Below, piece after piece: positions 11,125 to 22,910 of a stretch of DNA of 64,000 bases. Source of the stretch: Paralvinella palmiformis. Taxonomy: Eukaryota > Annelida > Polychaeta > Terebellida > Alvinellidae. The position numbers were made by a program, and so were the translations under genes. The stretch covers positions 452,545-516,544 of the forward strand of contig JAODUP010000218.1 of the NCBI GenBank assembly GCA_025642065.1, given 5' to 3'. The first letter of the stretch is position 1, and every line of letters begins with the position of its first letter. Under the pieces are notes generated by a model that did no database searches, was not told where the DNA came from, and saw nothing but the letters and a program-made list of their open reading frames with translations.

Positions 11125-12326
11125 ATTTAGATGTTCTTAGACATAAACTGAGATATGTAACCGATATTATAATGGCCAACATATTATGAGCTTTTCTATT
11201 TGTGGCTGGAATGACAATACCGATAAAGCAGAAATCCTTCTTTTATATCTTCAGATGTCTACACAGTACGACCAAACCTAGTACTGAACAAAACGCTTTC
11301 TATAAATAGCTGATAAAGTAGTAAATAAAATTATTTGGCACAGCTCCCTTGGTCATATCACCTTAGAGGTCCGTTAGTTATATCACCTTAAATGTCCCTT
11401 TGTCATATCACTTTAGAAATCCCTTGGTTATATCACTTTGAAGATCCCTTGGTTATATCACCTTAGAGGTCCCTTGGTTATATCACCTTAGAAGACACTT
11501 GGTCATATCATCTTAGAGGTACCTCGATGATATCCCCTTAGAGGTCCCTTGGTTATATCCCATTAGAGGGTTCTTGGTTATATCACCTTCTAGACCCCTT
11601 GGTAATATCACCTTCTAGATCCCTTGGTCAAATCACCTTCTAGGTCCCTTGTTCATACCACCTTAGAGGTCCTTTGGTTATATCACCTTAAAGGTCCATT
11701 GATAAGATAATCTAAAAGTTCTCTTGGTTATATCACCTTATAGGTTATTGTAAGTCTTCTTGGAAATTGGTTTATAGGTTGAGACTTCGTGATGAGATAA
11801 TGTGATATCCGTTGTATATCAGTTATACATTTTCTTTAGATATTTAAGCACATTTTCAGTATTTAGATTTTGATATTTTTTCTAAGCAGTTAGTATTAAT
11901 GATCTCTTCGTATGATTAAATTAGTAAAGATGACAAAACCAGACACGTTGGTTAAAAAATAGGTAAAACACTTAATCTATATTTTGTCTGGTCATCATTT
12001 ACCGACAGATTTTGATGCCCTAATAACAATACTAGAATTATATTATGTTGTATGTGTCTACGTTCTGATTTCGTCAATCAGTAAAAAGGTTTATGAGTAA
12101 TGATCTCCTTTCTCTAGCTTGTAGCTCTCACTTCTTTCCCATGTCTCAGATAATTCCAATGAGTAATACTAAGCATTCGGGATTTATCATCAATCGTTAT
12201 GATATTTCACAAAGACAACGTCAGAATTACTCTCAGAATATATTCTTATCAATATACACGTATAACACAAAATTAATGACATCGTGATTGGAAATTAGTA
12301 AGCAACATGGCGTCTGTATTTTCTAA
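11125..12326 (+). repeat. Block B repeat, copy 1 (contains minisatellite)
   Basis: Matches 19695-20606 in the same orientation, from TTAGATGTT and GAGATATGTAACCGATATTA through GACAAAACCAGACACGTTGG to ACATGGCGTCT. Its core is a 25-bp minisatellite. It ends at CTAATATT, exactly where block A copy 2 begins. Non-coding. Confidence 0.9.
11345..11745. repeat. 25-bp minisatellite inside block B
   Basis: About 16 imperfect units with consensus close to CTTGGTTATATCACC then TTAGAGGTCC. The paralogous array at 19903-20075 has about seven units, so the array has expanded or contracted since duplication. Confidence 0.92.
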
Positions 12327-13751
12327 TATTATAATTCCGATGTATCATTCGCAGTATCGAAGATCTGCCTCAAATCCACTGTTCTCGACCATGGTTCAAA
12401 TAGACCAAGCGGATGGGCGCTTTAATTTTAACCCCACCACACCTAAATGCATATATTTAGGAACGTTAAATGTGGGGTGGTTGAACATTCCTTTAGTGAT
12501 GAACGGAAACATATGAGGAATAGCTGTTACGTTTGAGTAAATCATAGTAATTACTCAGGTTTGAGACGATATTTCGTTCTAGTCCAGTAATAATCGATTG
12601 TGCAGTATTCCTACTTTGTTTGTTTGAGCTAAATCACTTCACTGCTTCCATATGGAGTTGGTGTACATTGTCTCACGTGGTCAACAAACTGTAATGTTTG
12701 TTAACATGCTGAGGGGCTATTAAATGCACTAATGTTAGAGAATGATTTGTGCCGCCAGACCATTCCGATGTCTATCGATGGGATTCATATAGGTAGGATT
12801 TGTTTAGTTATTCGAACTCAGAATAAAGCATCTGCGGTGTCAAAATCCTTTTTTATATAGGTTTCTTTTGGACCACAGAAAATTTCCGTTGAATGTAAAC
12901 TCTTGTGTCAAATTAGATATCTGATGTATATAGTACGTTATCGTTGAACCACACGCACCTGTTGTTTACTGCGAGCTGTGGTGTCAAATGGTATATATTA
13001 CTTGCTGCTGATTTTGTACGTAGCCTGCATGTAGCCCTTTCCTGTTGGTGTGACATATATGTCACGTAAGAAAAGCTGGGCCCCACAGGCTGATGAGTAG
13101 CCCAGATACATTTATAGGTACATGTATATGGCTTATTATAGAACATGAAAACAGCTGATAAATTTAACATAATGTGCTCCTATCTTTTAATGTATGCTAG
13201 AAATCTTGTTGTGTATCTCGGCTTTGTTTTATCATTAATGAAACTTTTGATATTAATACTCTGACATGATAATTGATGAGGATACTTCTTCATTCTGTTC
13301 GTATTATCTGCGACCATTTAAAATTTACATTAGTAATTGGCATAAGATACCAAAAGAATAGCCGGATTATGATGTCATTGAAATGTTTCAGATGCTTTGC
13401 TGATACCCTGATGTCACTAAAATATTTTACAACAAGGATGATCTCCATAAAATATAGCCGTAAAAGACATATCTGTCTTATATTTAACATTTTAACAAAT
13501 TCTATTTAAATCTTCGGATAAATAAAAAGAGTTACTTTAGTGAGTTTTCTCTATATTGATAATATATTTGAAAATGACATTTGAAAATGACATAGTAGGC
13601 TAAACTTATTTAAGCTTAGCATTAACTCTAGTTTTCGTGTAGGCAGCACATTCTTGGTCATGGGTTCAAGCTCAATAATTAAAGGATATATTTGATGCTA
13701 TTCTCCTCATCAACCAGATATTTTCAAATTGAAATGTTTCAGGTTAACATT
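12327..13751 (+). repeat. Block A repeat, copy 2
   Basis: Same-orientation near-copy of 4113-5633 with a deletion of about 95 bases near 13605 and a small insertion near 13410. It abuts block B directly, whereas copy 1 abuts alpha/beta modules, so A and B move or duplicate separately. Confidence 0.9.
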
Positions 13752-15515
13752 GGTGCAGTGGACTTCTAAAATTACATTACTATAATCAGATAAGTTTTCC
13801 CTAATTACAATAATTATAAGTAACTGAGTATTTACATGATCACCTGCATCCATATTTATTTTTAAAAGTAAGCAGTTGGTACTTATTGATATATATGGAC
13901 TTCTATTTATAATTTAAATGTTATGAAATTAATTATTAAATACCTCAACTAGTGGTAGAAACATTCATTTTGTTATTTTTTCTATTGACAGAAGTAAAAG
14001 ATCGGTTAATAATTGTTGTCGTTCAGATATATGATGACGAAAGATTTAAATTACTTGAATGCTAATTGTAGAATGTACGATATGCATTTCACTGAAACGG
14101 AATTCATGAACCAGACAACTTATCTAGAATGCTATTCCAACTATTTTTGATGTACCAAATCCACCTCATGCATCCACTGAAATAAAAGAGGAAGGTATTA
14201 ACAGATAGGAGACCTATACAGGAGACAGGGCCAGCTGTGATTGTAATTAATATTTATAAATATTAATGGTGAAAATTGGTATTATAAAATTAATTAAATA
14301 AGAAACAAGACATCAAACCCATGAAATTTTGTCAGCCCATTTCATATCTTAGTACAAAAAAAAGGATTACCAGTACCTGAATAAGTACATGAATGTTCAG
14401 CTCATGTGCTTTAATTGGTATACTTCTCTTCATAACTTAAATGCATATCAAATCAAATTCTTTAACCAACAAAAAAAACGTGTGTTTACACATTGTGTAT
14501 GCACTTGGTTCAAGTCATTATTTTACAAGGTATTGTTCTGTTTCAGTCCTTGAAGTTCTATGATGATGAGATACCATGTAAACAGGGCAATCTCTTGGTT
14601 ACAGATTTACTGGTGTTATCTGTTACAGTAGTCAATGCATGTGTCTATTACATCTCTGGGTATATTCTGTCTAACTTTTAAATTGTAGGATTGGTTGTTT
14701 AGAGCTGGAAGCAATTTGGGTTATTCTGTCCATTTGATAACAAATGACTGATTGTAACTATAGATGAATACGTGGCACAAGAGATTTGATGCCACTTATT
14801 GTATGAAAGTACTAATTTCTCTATCTCTAACATGTTAACGCAAACATAAACATTGTTAATAATCCATGTATATTCTTTGTTCTCAGCAGGTCTATATTGC
14901 ATGGTCTATATTATTGAGGTGTAGACTTTAAATGAACTTATAATTTTTTTAGTTAATATATGATAAATGGACATGATGAATATATGGTGAATTGTGTTAT
15001 GGTTGCGTTATAATAGCTGTATATATCCTTATATGTCTATATTCAAATAAATAAAAATTTATAGACTATGATAAACTGATATAATGAAAGTATGTTTGTA
15101 TGCATTTACCTCATATATACCTAACTGTTTTCATTAAAACAACTTTTGAAAATTACGCCTTCCACAATCAAAGCTGTGAAATAACCTAAACCACGTTCAA
15201 TTATTTTCTAATCAGCTGTCAAGTGATCGCAAATTGTAGGCTATGAATTAATTAAGTGACTGCGCTGTGAAATCACTTAATTATTTATTTACAGTTTCAG
15301 AGCTTCGTTTCCTTCAATATCATGTGTGCACAATTAAAGTGTTAATTAATAAAAGAGTATGTGATCATGTAACAAATAGTACTAGTATTGGCAATTCATT
15401 TCAACGATGCGCACACATGTACACGATCACATGTGGACAACCAGAGAGCTTTTGTTCTCAACTGGCGTTATCACTTATTAATTGTTCTACTGAATAGAAC
15501 ATATTGAAACAATAT
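13752..15515. other. Non-coding stretch; one weak exon-like segment
   Basis: AT-rich. A TTCTGTTTCAG acceptor-like site at about 14539-14549 precedes an open segment (to 14681) beginning SLKFYDDEIPCKQG and continuing into a hydrophobic run, but no donor or homology was recognised. Nothing else was identified. Confidence 0.3.
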
Positions 15516-15640
15516 GGGGAAAAACCTCTTTCCGCAGCTTAATACCCACGGAGAAGCCTGCCACAGTAGCAAACGACTCCAGGAGTATAAATCCACCAAG
15601 CAGCATTGTATGAATTAATAAGTCGTTTCAGCAGACCACA
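15516..15640 (-). repeat. Beta module
   Basis: Reverse complement of about 3940-4060 (shared CAAACGACTCCAGGAGTATA, TTAATACCCA). Non-coding; it lies just upstream of a (GT)n tract and the alpha unit. Confidence 0.75.
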
Positions 15641-15661
15641 TAAGAGGACAACAATATAGAT

Positions 15662-15750
15662 ATGTGTGTATGTTGGTGTGTGTTTATGTGTGTATGTATG
15701 TGTCTGTATGTGTGTGAGTATGTGTTTGTGTGTATGTGTGTGTGTGTGTG
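15662..15750. repeat. Imperfect (TG)n tract
   Basis: TGTGTA/TGTTTG-rich microsatellite leading directly into the alpha unit. Confidence 0.9.
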
Positions 15751-15916
15751 TGTTTTAGCTGTGTATAATAAGGCACAGGCACAGAGAATCTCGATCCGTG
15801 AATTCAAACTCTGGACGTTTCTTCAGGGGACTGAATCCAGAGTGGCGACTTTTCTTGCTGAGACATGTGTAATGTCTCACCAGTCCCTAAGCCGCCAAGC
15901 AAAATCAAAATACGAA
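15751..15916 (+). repeat. Alpha unit, copy 1
   Basis: A 166-bp segment from TGTTTTAGCTGTGTATAATA to AAAATCAAAATACGAA, apparently identical to 17445-17610. The shared open frame across it is a by-product of the duplication. Both copies lie next to (GT)n. Confidence 0.93.
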
Positions 15917-16029
15917 TCACCTACAGCCGTGGAGTTTGGGAGTAGAACACCCAAGTCAGATCACGGCAGTAGTGAGAATGTTTAGCTTAATTATCTAAGC
16001 AGCCCTATTTATAGCTATTTTTTAATTGC

Positions 16030-16774
16030 TGTATCTTTCTTCAAAGCAATACTATATAAACCATATAACCCAATTGTCACTGTCTTCAAAGATCAGTTTT
16101 TACAACGGGCAGGCGTCATGAAGCGACTACTATTAAAACTGTTTATCTTAATTACTATTAAAAGACTGACATCTGCGCTGAAGCAGACCGTAATAGCACG
16201 TCATAGCTTCCGTACTGTTTGAACTATGCTATCATTTTCAAATCTGACCTAATTTATGCTATTCTAACTATTGTAGTTCTTCAATGTTATTTATGACAAG
16301 CAGATTAGAGCTAATCTTGAATGTCAATAGTACAAACTGGACATAACTGGACCTAGGAAAGATAATTCTATTCCCACATACAACCAAGGTGAATTATATA
16401 AGTTGTTATATAAAACCCACCAACCGCGCGAGCTGTGTCCAATGCCACCGCTCGAGATGCGATGCAGTGTTTCTATTCCTGAGTCAGGAGTACTTATAAT
16501 GCTTTAAGAGCGTACTGTGTCTGCTACAGTCATTTAAATGCTGGATAACCAGGCCAAACATCTAAACGGCGTGCCTCCAAAGACGCAAATAGTGCACGGA
16601 ATATATAGCTCTAAATCAACTTTTCTTGAATGCAGGGACCGGGAAATATGGTCTCCACGCATAGAAAACGGAACTTTCTCAACCGCAGCATAATATGCCT
16701 TGTGATATTTGCTGGAGGGTCAAATACCTCATAAACATACAAATCCAATAAATACTATGACCTACTCGTCACTA
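16030..16774 (+). repeat. Gamma module, copy 1
   Basis: Shares long blocks with 16788-17372 (tandem neighbour) and 30584-31050: for example CCTAGGAAAGATAATTC, GCCACCGCTCGAGATGCGAT and GCTGGATAACCAGG. No protein-coding capacity was recognised. Confidence 0.88.
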
Positions 16775-16787
16775 TTACATCGGCGCT

Positions 16788-17372
16788 TTAGCAGACCGTT
16801 ATGGCGGAATTGCCGTTCTATATATTAACATTTTCAAATCAGACCTAATGTCTGCTATACAAAGTATAATTATAATATAGGGTTTTATTAATGACAAGGA
16901 GACTAAAGTTAGCCTTGAATGTCATAGTACAGACTGGACATAACTGGACCTAGGAAAGATAATTCTATTCCCACAAACAACTAAGGTGAATTATATATAC
17001 AACTAAACTTGTTATATAAAACACACCAACCACACGAGCTGTGTCCAATGCCACCGCTCGAGATGCGATGTTTCTATTCCTGAGTCAGGAGTACATGCTT
17101 TAAGAGCGTACTGTGTCTGCTACAGTCATTTAAATGCTGGATAACCAGGCCAAACACTTAAACGGCGTGCCTCCAAAGACGCAAATAGTGCACGGAATAT
17201 ACAGCTCTAGATCAACTTTTCTTAGAACGCGAGGACCTGGAAACATACAGTCGCCACGCACAGAAAAAGGCACATCTTAACCGCAGCATAATATGCCTTG
17301 TGATATTTGCTGGAGGGTCAAATACCTCATAAGCATACAAATCCAATCAATTCTATGACCTACTCGTCACTA
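16788..17372 (+). repeat. Gamma module, copy 2 (tandem)
   Basis: Direct repeat of about 16166-16774, ending at GACCTACTCGTCACTA in both. With flanking alpha units this forms an alpha-gamma-gamma-alpha arrangement between 15.75 and 17.61 kb. Confidence 0.88.
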
Positions 17373-17444
17373 ACCCTTTATATCAAATATTACAAAATTG
17401 GTAAAAAGAAAACACGAACCTCAATCTCTGGCACGGGCAATGTG

Positions 17445-17610
17445 TGTTTTAGCTGTGTATAATAAGGCACAGGCACAGAGAATCTCGATCCGTGAATTCA
17501 AACTCTGGACGTTTCTTCAGGGGACTGAATCCAGAGTGGCGACTTTTCTTGCTGAGACATGTGTAATGTCTCACCAGTCCCTAAGCCGCCAAGCAAAATC
17601 AAAATACGAA
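17445..17610 (+). repeat. Alpha unit, copy 2
   Basis: Same 166 bases as 15751-15916. It is followed by CTAATATTGTTTTG and a (GT)n array, a junction also seen at 31348 and partly at 20600. Confidence 0.93.
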
Positions 17611-17644
17611 CTAATATTGTTTTGTGTGAGTATGTGTTTGTGTG

Positions 17645-17646
<2 letters not shown>

Positions 17647-17698
<52 letters not shown>
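17647..17698. repeat. (GT)n microsatellite
   Basis: Long pure GT array immediately after the alpha unit. Confidence 0.97.
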
Positions 17699-17702
<4 letters not shown>

Positions 17703-17719
17703 CTAATTACACAAAAACA

Positions 17720-18065
17720 TATATATCTTGCTTTGTTTTGGTGACGACTTCATCCTTATTTTGACACACATTCTGTAGGTCCATGACGCGATCCAGCAAT
17801 GTTGTATTGCCAGTGTGCAGTGAAAAGTTGTTTGGTTGAGACTCTGCCAATTAGCTTGTATCCATCACATATCTTGACCAGCTTTGGCTTCTAGTCACTC
17901 ACAACAGTCATATCCACATTACCACTCTTACCATTCATAGATCCAAACACAATGTTTTTGGGTTTTAGAAATGACTGTAACCAACCATTTGAAGCATGAA
18001 ATGAATCGATCTTCAGATGACTAGCAAATGTTGACTATCATTGGGTGCATTTCTGCTATATGTCT
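17720..18065 (-). mobile_element. pogo/Tigger-like transposase relic (CENP-B/Tc5 HTH)
   Basis: The minus strand, between about 18020 and 17850, reads in pieces as DSFHASNGWLQSFLK, NIVFGSMNGKSGNVD and VVSD-stop-KPKLVKICDGYKL. This matches the second helix-turn-helix of CENP-B/pogo-type transposases (typical pattern ASNGWL, GESGDVD, DWKxKL, ICxGY). The conserved Trp codon has become TAG and at least one frameshift is present. The DDE domain is not found; the relic ends near the GT array. Confidence 0.65.
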
Positions 18066-18339
18066 TCAATACATCAGCCTTGCGCTTGACGAGTTTCTGT
18101 ATTTAATATTTGTTTACACAAAATGTTTCTCCAACTTTATCATACATCTCCAGAGCTTTCATTTTTTGTTTTAAGGTTAAGATTTTGCGAGATCTACGAA
18201 ATATCCTGGAATTCATACAGACGATCGTTGTTTCTTAAAATCACAATTTTTAATATGTCAGGAATAAAGTGCACGTTGGAATATCAAAAGTATAATGTGA
18301 TAATTAAGTTCTTCTTGTTGAAATTTAGGGTATTGGGCA

Positions 18340-18560
18340 TAACATCTGGTTTTGACTTCTGTTTAGTTTTTCTTGTTGTTGGTGGTATTTATAGGGGTCT
18401 TTCAGGAGAAGTGAGATTATGATGTTTGGTAGAAATGTTGATTTTATTATAATCAATGCTACTAGATGATGATCTGGAAGTTTGTAATCTTCAAAGCGGA
18501 GATGACCTTTTTGTATTCTTCGGTACATCGGCTGACCTGGGCGATTAATTAAGAAATTTG
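18340..18560 (-). mobile_element. LINE 3'-terminal fragment (RNase H LINE family)
   Basis: The minus-strand sequence from CCGATGTACCGAAGAATAC through TCCAGATCATCATCTAGT aligns with the 3' coding end of the LINE relic at 29.3-30.6 kb (29390-29490). Only this terminal stretch is present, as expected for a 5'-truncated insertion. Confidence 0.6.
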
Positions 18561-19080
18561 CTGATAATTTAGATCCAAAATATTTGTAGAGAGTGTAAAA
18601 TAACGCTTTCATCAGTTTTAAGTTTCCACATCTGTAACAAGAGGTTTTCAAACAGCAATTACCTTTAATCAAGGTATGTTGAAATCAAATAATAATTACA
18701 TAACAATGGAAATAGCATCGCCCACTAACCAAACCACCGTCACCACAAAATGTCATACACACTGTCGGAGACATAACTGGGGAAGAGCTTTCACTGGTCA
18801 ATATGTTGGTGATGTTTCTTGACAGGTATTATTGTTGACTGGGGACCTTGACACTATGGCGTTTGGCTGAGTTGGGCATTTATATATCAATGGATATGAT
18901 CATGATTGAACATTATCTTTTTTTATTCGGTGAATTTAGAACATTGATTTTAGGCTGTGGATTATTTAAACAGATATAATATAACTTTCTCACAGTATGT
19001 TAAACCCATAAAAACAATTTCTTTATCTTCCATGGAATCTTTTATTATACTATAAGACACACTAACAAAATTTGATCAGG
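18561..19080. other. Non-coding stretch
   Basis: No homology, repeat copy or RNA gene recognised. Confidence 0.4.
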
Positions 19081-19084
19081 CTCC

Positions 19085-19390
19085 CATACGTGACATTTGT
19101 ATAGTGCCCTCTCGAGATAGATAGCTGCTCTAAGGCGCTTTGCAATATTATTATCCCTGACTCAGACCTGTTTAAATGCAGCATACATCTTAACTCCCAT
19201 ACGATGCATGCTGCAATTTTAGGTGTAAGGCGTTACTCAGACACATAGCAGTCACATCCTATCACGTTCTCATTTTTGGCTCAGTGAACCAGTCGTCATT
19301 AGAGAGCATTGCATCTCCGGAGCCGCGAATCTTTAACACTTCAGTTACGAGTCCTACGCTCTAACTAACTGCCCCATTACGACTTCAAGT
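19085..19390 (-). mobile_element. tRNA-derived SINE, minus orientation
   Basis: On the minus strand a tRNA-like head (TTAGTTAGAGCGTAGG as A box region, GATTCGCGGCTCC as B box region, about 19382-19318) is followed by a body and a tail containing AAAGCGCC and GGGCACTATACAAATGT. The tail resembles the 3' ends of RTE-mobilised SINEs. The tRNA part does not fold as a complete tRNA. Confidence 0.55.
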
Positions 19391-19694
19391 ACTTGTTGCA
19401 TATTCATCTTAGCTAAACAACTGCACATTTGTTAAAGAGAGAGAAGAGATGTTTAGCAAAAATAATAACATTTCTTCAAGTAATCATTTATATGATTCAA
19501 ATGTTTGTATTATAGCTTTTGAATATGAATTTTTGAATATGCATTTTACCTAAAGGTTTGCATTGCTGTGCGCTATAATATGCGTTATTGGGATGTAAAT
19601 AGTGATAAGTGAACATTTGTTTCTTGAACATCAACCGTTGAAGGTACCTTTCCCCCGGTTATCTGTTACAAAAATAACTTCCTGGGTCAATGTC

Positions 19695-20606
19695 ATTTAG
19701 ATGTTATTAGACATAAACAGAGATATGTAACCGATATTATAATGGCCAACATATTATAAACTTTTCTATTTGTGGCTAGACTGACCAAACCGATAAAGCA
19801 GAAATCCTTCTTTTATATCTTCAGATGTCGACACAGTACGACAAAACCTAGTACTGAACCAAACGCTTTCTATAAATAGCTGATAACGTAGTAAATAAAA
19901 TTATTGGTCATATCATCTTAGAGGTCGTTTAGTTATATCACCTTAGAGGGCTCTTGGCCATATCACCTTCTAGCTCCCTTGGTCATCTCGCCTTCTATAT
20001 CCCTTGGTTATATCACCTTAGAGGTCCTTTGATAACACTATCTTAAAGTTTCATTGGTTACATCAACTTATAGGTTATTGTAAGTCTTCTTTATCGGTTG
20101 AGACTTCGTGATGGGATAATGTGATATCCGTTGTATATCAGTTATACATTTTCTTTAGATAGTTAAGGACATTTTTAGCATTTAGATTTTGATATTTTTT
20201 CTAAGCAGTTAGTATTGATTATCTCTTCATGAGATTAAATTAGTAAAGATGACAAAACCAGACACGTTGGTTAAAAAATAGGTAAAAACACTTAGTCTAT
20301 ATTTTGTCTGGTCATCATTTACTTACAGGTTTTGATGTCTTAATAACAATACCAGAGTTATATTATGTTGTATGTGTCTAGGTCCTTTCTCTAGCTTGTA
20401 GCTCCCACTTCATTTCTACGTCTCAGGTAAGTCTTATAACTATACTAAATACTCGGGATTTATCATCAATCGTTGTGATATTTCATCCAGACAACATCAG
20501 AAATACTTTCTTAATATTTTCACATCAATATACACGTGTAATCCTAAATTAATGGTTTCGGGATTGGAAATTAGTAAGTAACATGGCGTCTATGTTATCT
20601 AATATT
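19695..20606 (+). repeat. Block B repeat, copy 2
   Basis: Copy of 11125-12326 with a shorter minisatellite (19903-20075). It ends at CTAATATTGTTTTG but is not followed by block A, which defines the block B boundary. Confidence 0.88.
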
Positions 20607-20771
20607 GTTTTGAATACTGTACAAAATGACGTATACATATAACAGAACAGTAACTATTTTAGTGAACATTACACATTTGACACCAAAGAGCGTTTCCCCT
20701 CGTTGTAGAGGGGTGGGGGTGGCAGGCGTTGTCCTGCCTTTTCCTGGTTATATGCACACAGGCTATTCTTG

Positions 20772-20774
<3 letters not shown>

Positions 20775-20822
<48 letters not shown>
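20775..20822. repeat. (GT)n microsatellite
   Basis: Pure GT array, continuing imperfectly to about 20838. Confidence 0.97.
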
Positions 20823-20826
<4 letters not shown>

Positions 20827-21225
20827 AGGTGTGTGTGTTCACATTTTATTGTTTGATAATTTGTTTTAGTGGTGGATCAACATATGATTGCATCATTCGA
20901 AAAAAGTATCCGATGTTCAAATAAATGTGTTTATTCTGTCGAAGTGAAATATACAACAAAAAACAGGCTGGAAGTTTAGGTAGAAACATGTTATCAGAGA
21001 AAAGAGTAGTGGAAATATCAGAATTTAACTTTTAACATAGCAATATAGCACTTTAAAAATCAATGCTTAAACAGTGTGCCAGCTTCAGCTAGTTCATACG
21101 AATGAGGTATTAAATTATTCGAATTGATTATATATTTTAAAAGATATATGATGGTCTTGGTGTAACACAGTGTCCAATTTTGGTTTATCCTATTTTCTTA
21201 AGACATACAGAACTTACTTGTGAAA

Positions 21226-22415
21226 TACCCTGCACGGGTTGGAAAGCTGAACCCATACCCAACCCAAACCGCAACTACTCAACCCCCACCCAACCCACAC
21301 CCACACATTTCAACCCACACCCAGCCCGTACCCATTCAAAATGATATTGAACCCGTGCACAAACCAAACATAGTTATTAGTGGCAATCACTTAAAGAAAA
21401 TCACATCTATTCAAAATATAAGAGTACCTCCAATCAGTTAGATTACAATAAATGTCTTCAATAAAACAAAATCTCTATTAATATCCAATAGTAACAAATG
21501 TCCCGCAGCATGTATCAGCAATGAAAGAAGGCGGTGTGGCTGACTTAGTTTTTATCATATTTTATATAACAAGATATGTGTTGCATGAAACTACTTACTA
21601 ATTAACAACTATACTAACACGGCACCTCTCTGTAAAGATTCCCAGAAACTAAATACCTACTGCTATAATAAAAAGTTCCCTTTGAACTGTTCAAATTGGA
21701 GATGGTTTGTTGACTGCCTAAACACATACTGGACCAATTATGTAAGTGATGTGCTGGTACAGATATATCTAATGTACAGTCTACCCTCACTTTTATGTCA
21801 ACTTTGGGACTGAAAGTTGGCACTGTGGTAGGGTGGCTTGAGTTGGGCATATTCGACGGTCAGTATTTGGAGGTGGTTAATTACACGTGGCTTTTGATTC
21901 TTTGTTAACCCCAACTATCACAACTATCACAATATATTACTAATCGTACCATCAATTCCGTTATGATCGCCACCTAATGACATTGACTCTTTGTCAATTA
22001 ATTCAAGGAATACCAGAAGCATTTCACGGTCAGTTTATATAACAAAATATGTGATGCTTGAAACTACTTATTACTTAACAGCTATACTAATACAGCACCT
22101 CTCTGTAAAGATTCCCAGACACTAACAAATTAGAGATGGATTGTTAGCTGTATAAACAATGTATTGCAATGTATAGCAATGTATGGTATTCGTATTGCGT
22201 AAGCATTGGCGGTGGCTGAACAACGGGAGGGAGTATTTTGCGGATTAAAAAATCAAAAAAAACATATTTTTTCAAGCAACCCATACCGAACCAACTCATA
22301 TGACAACAACCCGTAACCCAACCCACATGGCTTAAAACCTAACCAAACCGGTGAACCGAATAAAAAGTTTCAACCCGCCCAACTTGACCCATGGGTTAAC
22401 GTTCACCCACACATT
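21226..22415 (-). mobile_element. hAT-like element with CAACCC-rich ends, copy 1
   Basis: Begins with CCCTGCACGGGTTGGAAAGC and a run of CCAACCC/CCCACAC motifs, and ends with a second CAACCC-rich run (22280-22400). Most of it is the inverted counterpart of 49968-51112, including GGTACTCTTATATTTT/CAGTTAGATTACAATAAATG and TGTCCCGCAGCATGTATCAG regions. This copy has an internal near-duplication: CACCTCTCTGTAAAGATTCC occurs at about 21620 and 22100. The open frames are proline-rich translations of the end repeats. The BED finger seen in the other copy was not recovered here. The hAT assignment rests on that copy. Confidence 0.65.
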
Positions 22416-22429
22416 AAATAATCCAGGTC

Positions 22430-22910
22430 AAAGTGCTGATTAATCGACTTTTAATGGCCTGTGGGCGCCGCCATTTTTAAGCTAGACAGAGACCGGAAGC
22501 TGCTGAATGCTGACGTCACTTGAACGCATCCGGTTGACCTGAAGTCTGTAGAGCCCGTACTAAAGCATGTAAACGAGTGTAAGCAAAAGGTTTTCCAGAA
22601 TATAACGCAATTATCTTGTTAGAATTACATCATGAATGACATACAACCATATCAGTTTGAGCAAGAAGGAAGATGATTCAAATGGCTCAGATATTAACGC
22701 TCAAGAGAAATTATAATCCGCATCAGTCTAGAGAGCGCCGATGTGACGTCAGAGCATTTCACTTTTCTCCTTCCCGCCTTCGAATCTGGCTTCTGGTCCA
22801 GTAATTTGGATTATTTCCTTATATCTGTGATACCAGGTAGAATATTTCGTTACTGTTCTAAGCATTACACATTTAAAAAATATTTTCTGAGTGTGGTCTG
22901 TCCCTTTAAG
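22430..22910. promoter_or_regulatory. GC-richer segment with two CRE motifs
   Basis: Contains TGACGTCA at 22511-22518 and 22744-22751, each preceded by GCGCCG, and ends in GTCTGTCCCTTTAAG. A related layout (CGCC/GCAGCCATTTTT, TGACGTCA, CTGTATCCGCCCTTTAAG) recurs at 62600-62930. It could be a promoter island or a MITE; no transcript start or gene could be tied to it. Confidence 0.35.

Noticed and set aside
11345..11745. CRISPR-like array
   Set aside because: Units are contiguous and imperfect with no unique spacers, in a eukaryotic context; it is a minisatellite.
15662..15985. 107-codon frame shared in part with 17398-17700
   Set aside because: The common part is the alpha repeat; the rest is (TG)n translation.
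18123..18422. Hydrophobic 99-codon plus-strand frame
   Set aside because: Its end is antisense to the LINE 3' fragment, and the rest is AT-rich with no domain or splice support.
21220..21441. Proline/threonine-rich frame resembling a mucin-like peptide
   Set aside because: It is a translation of the CAACCC end array of the transposon.
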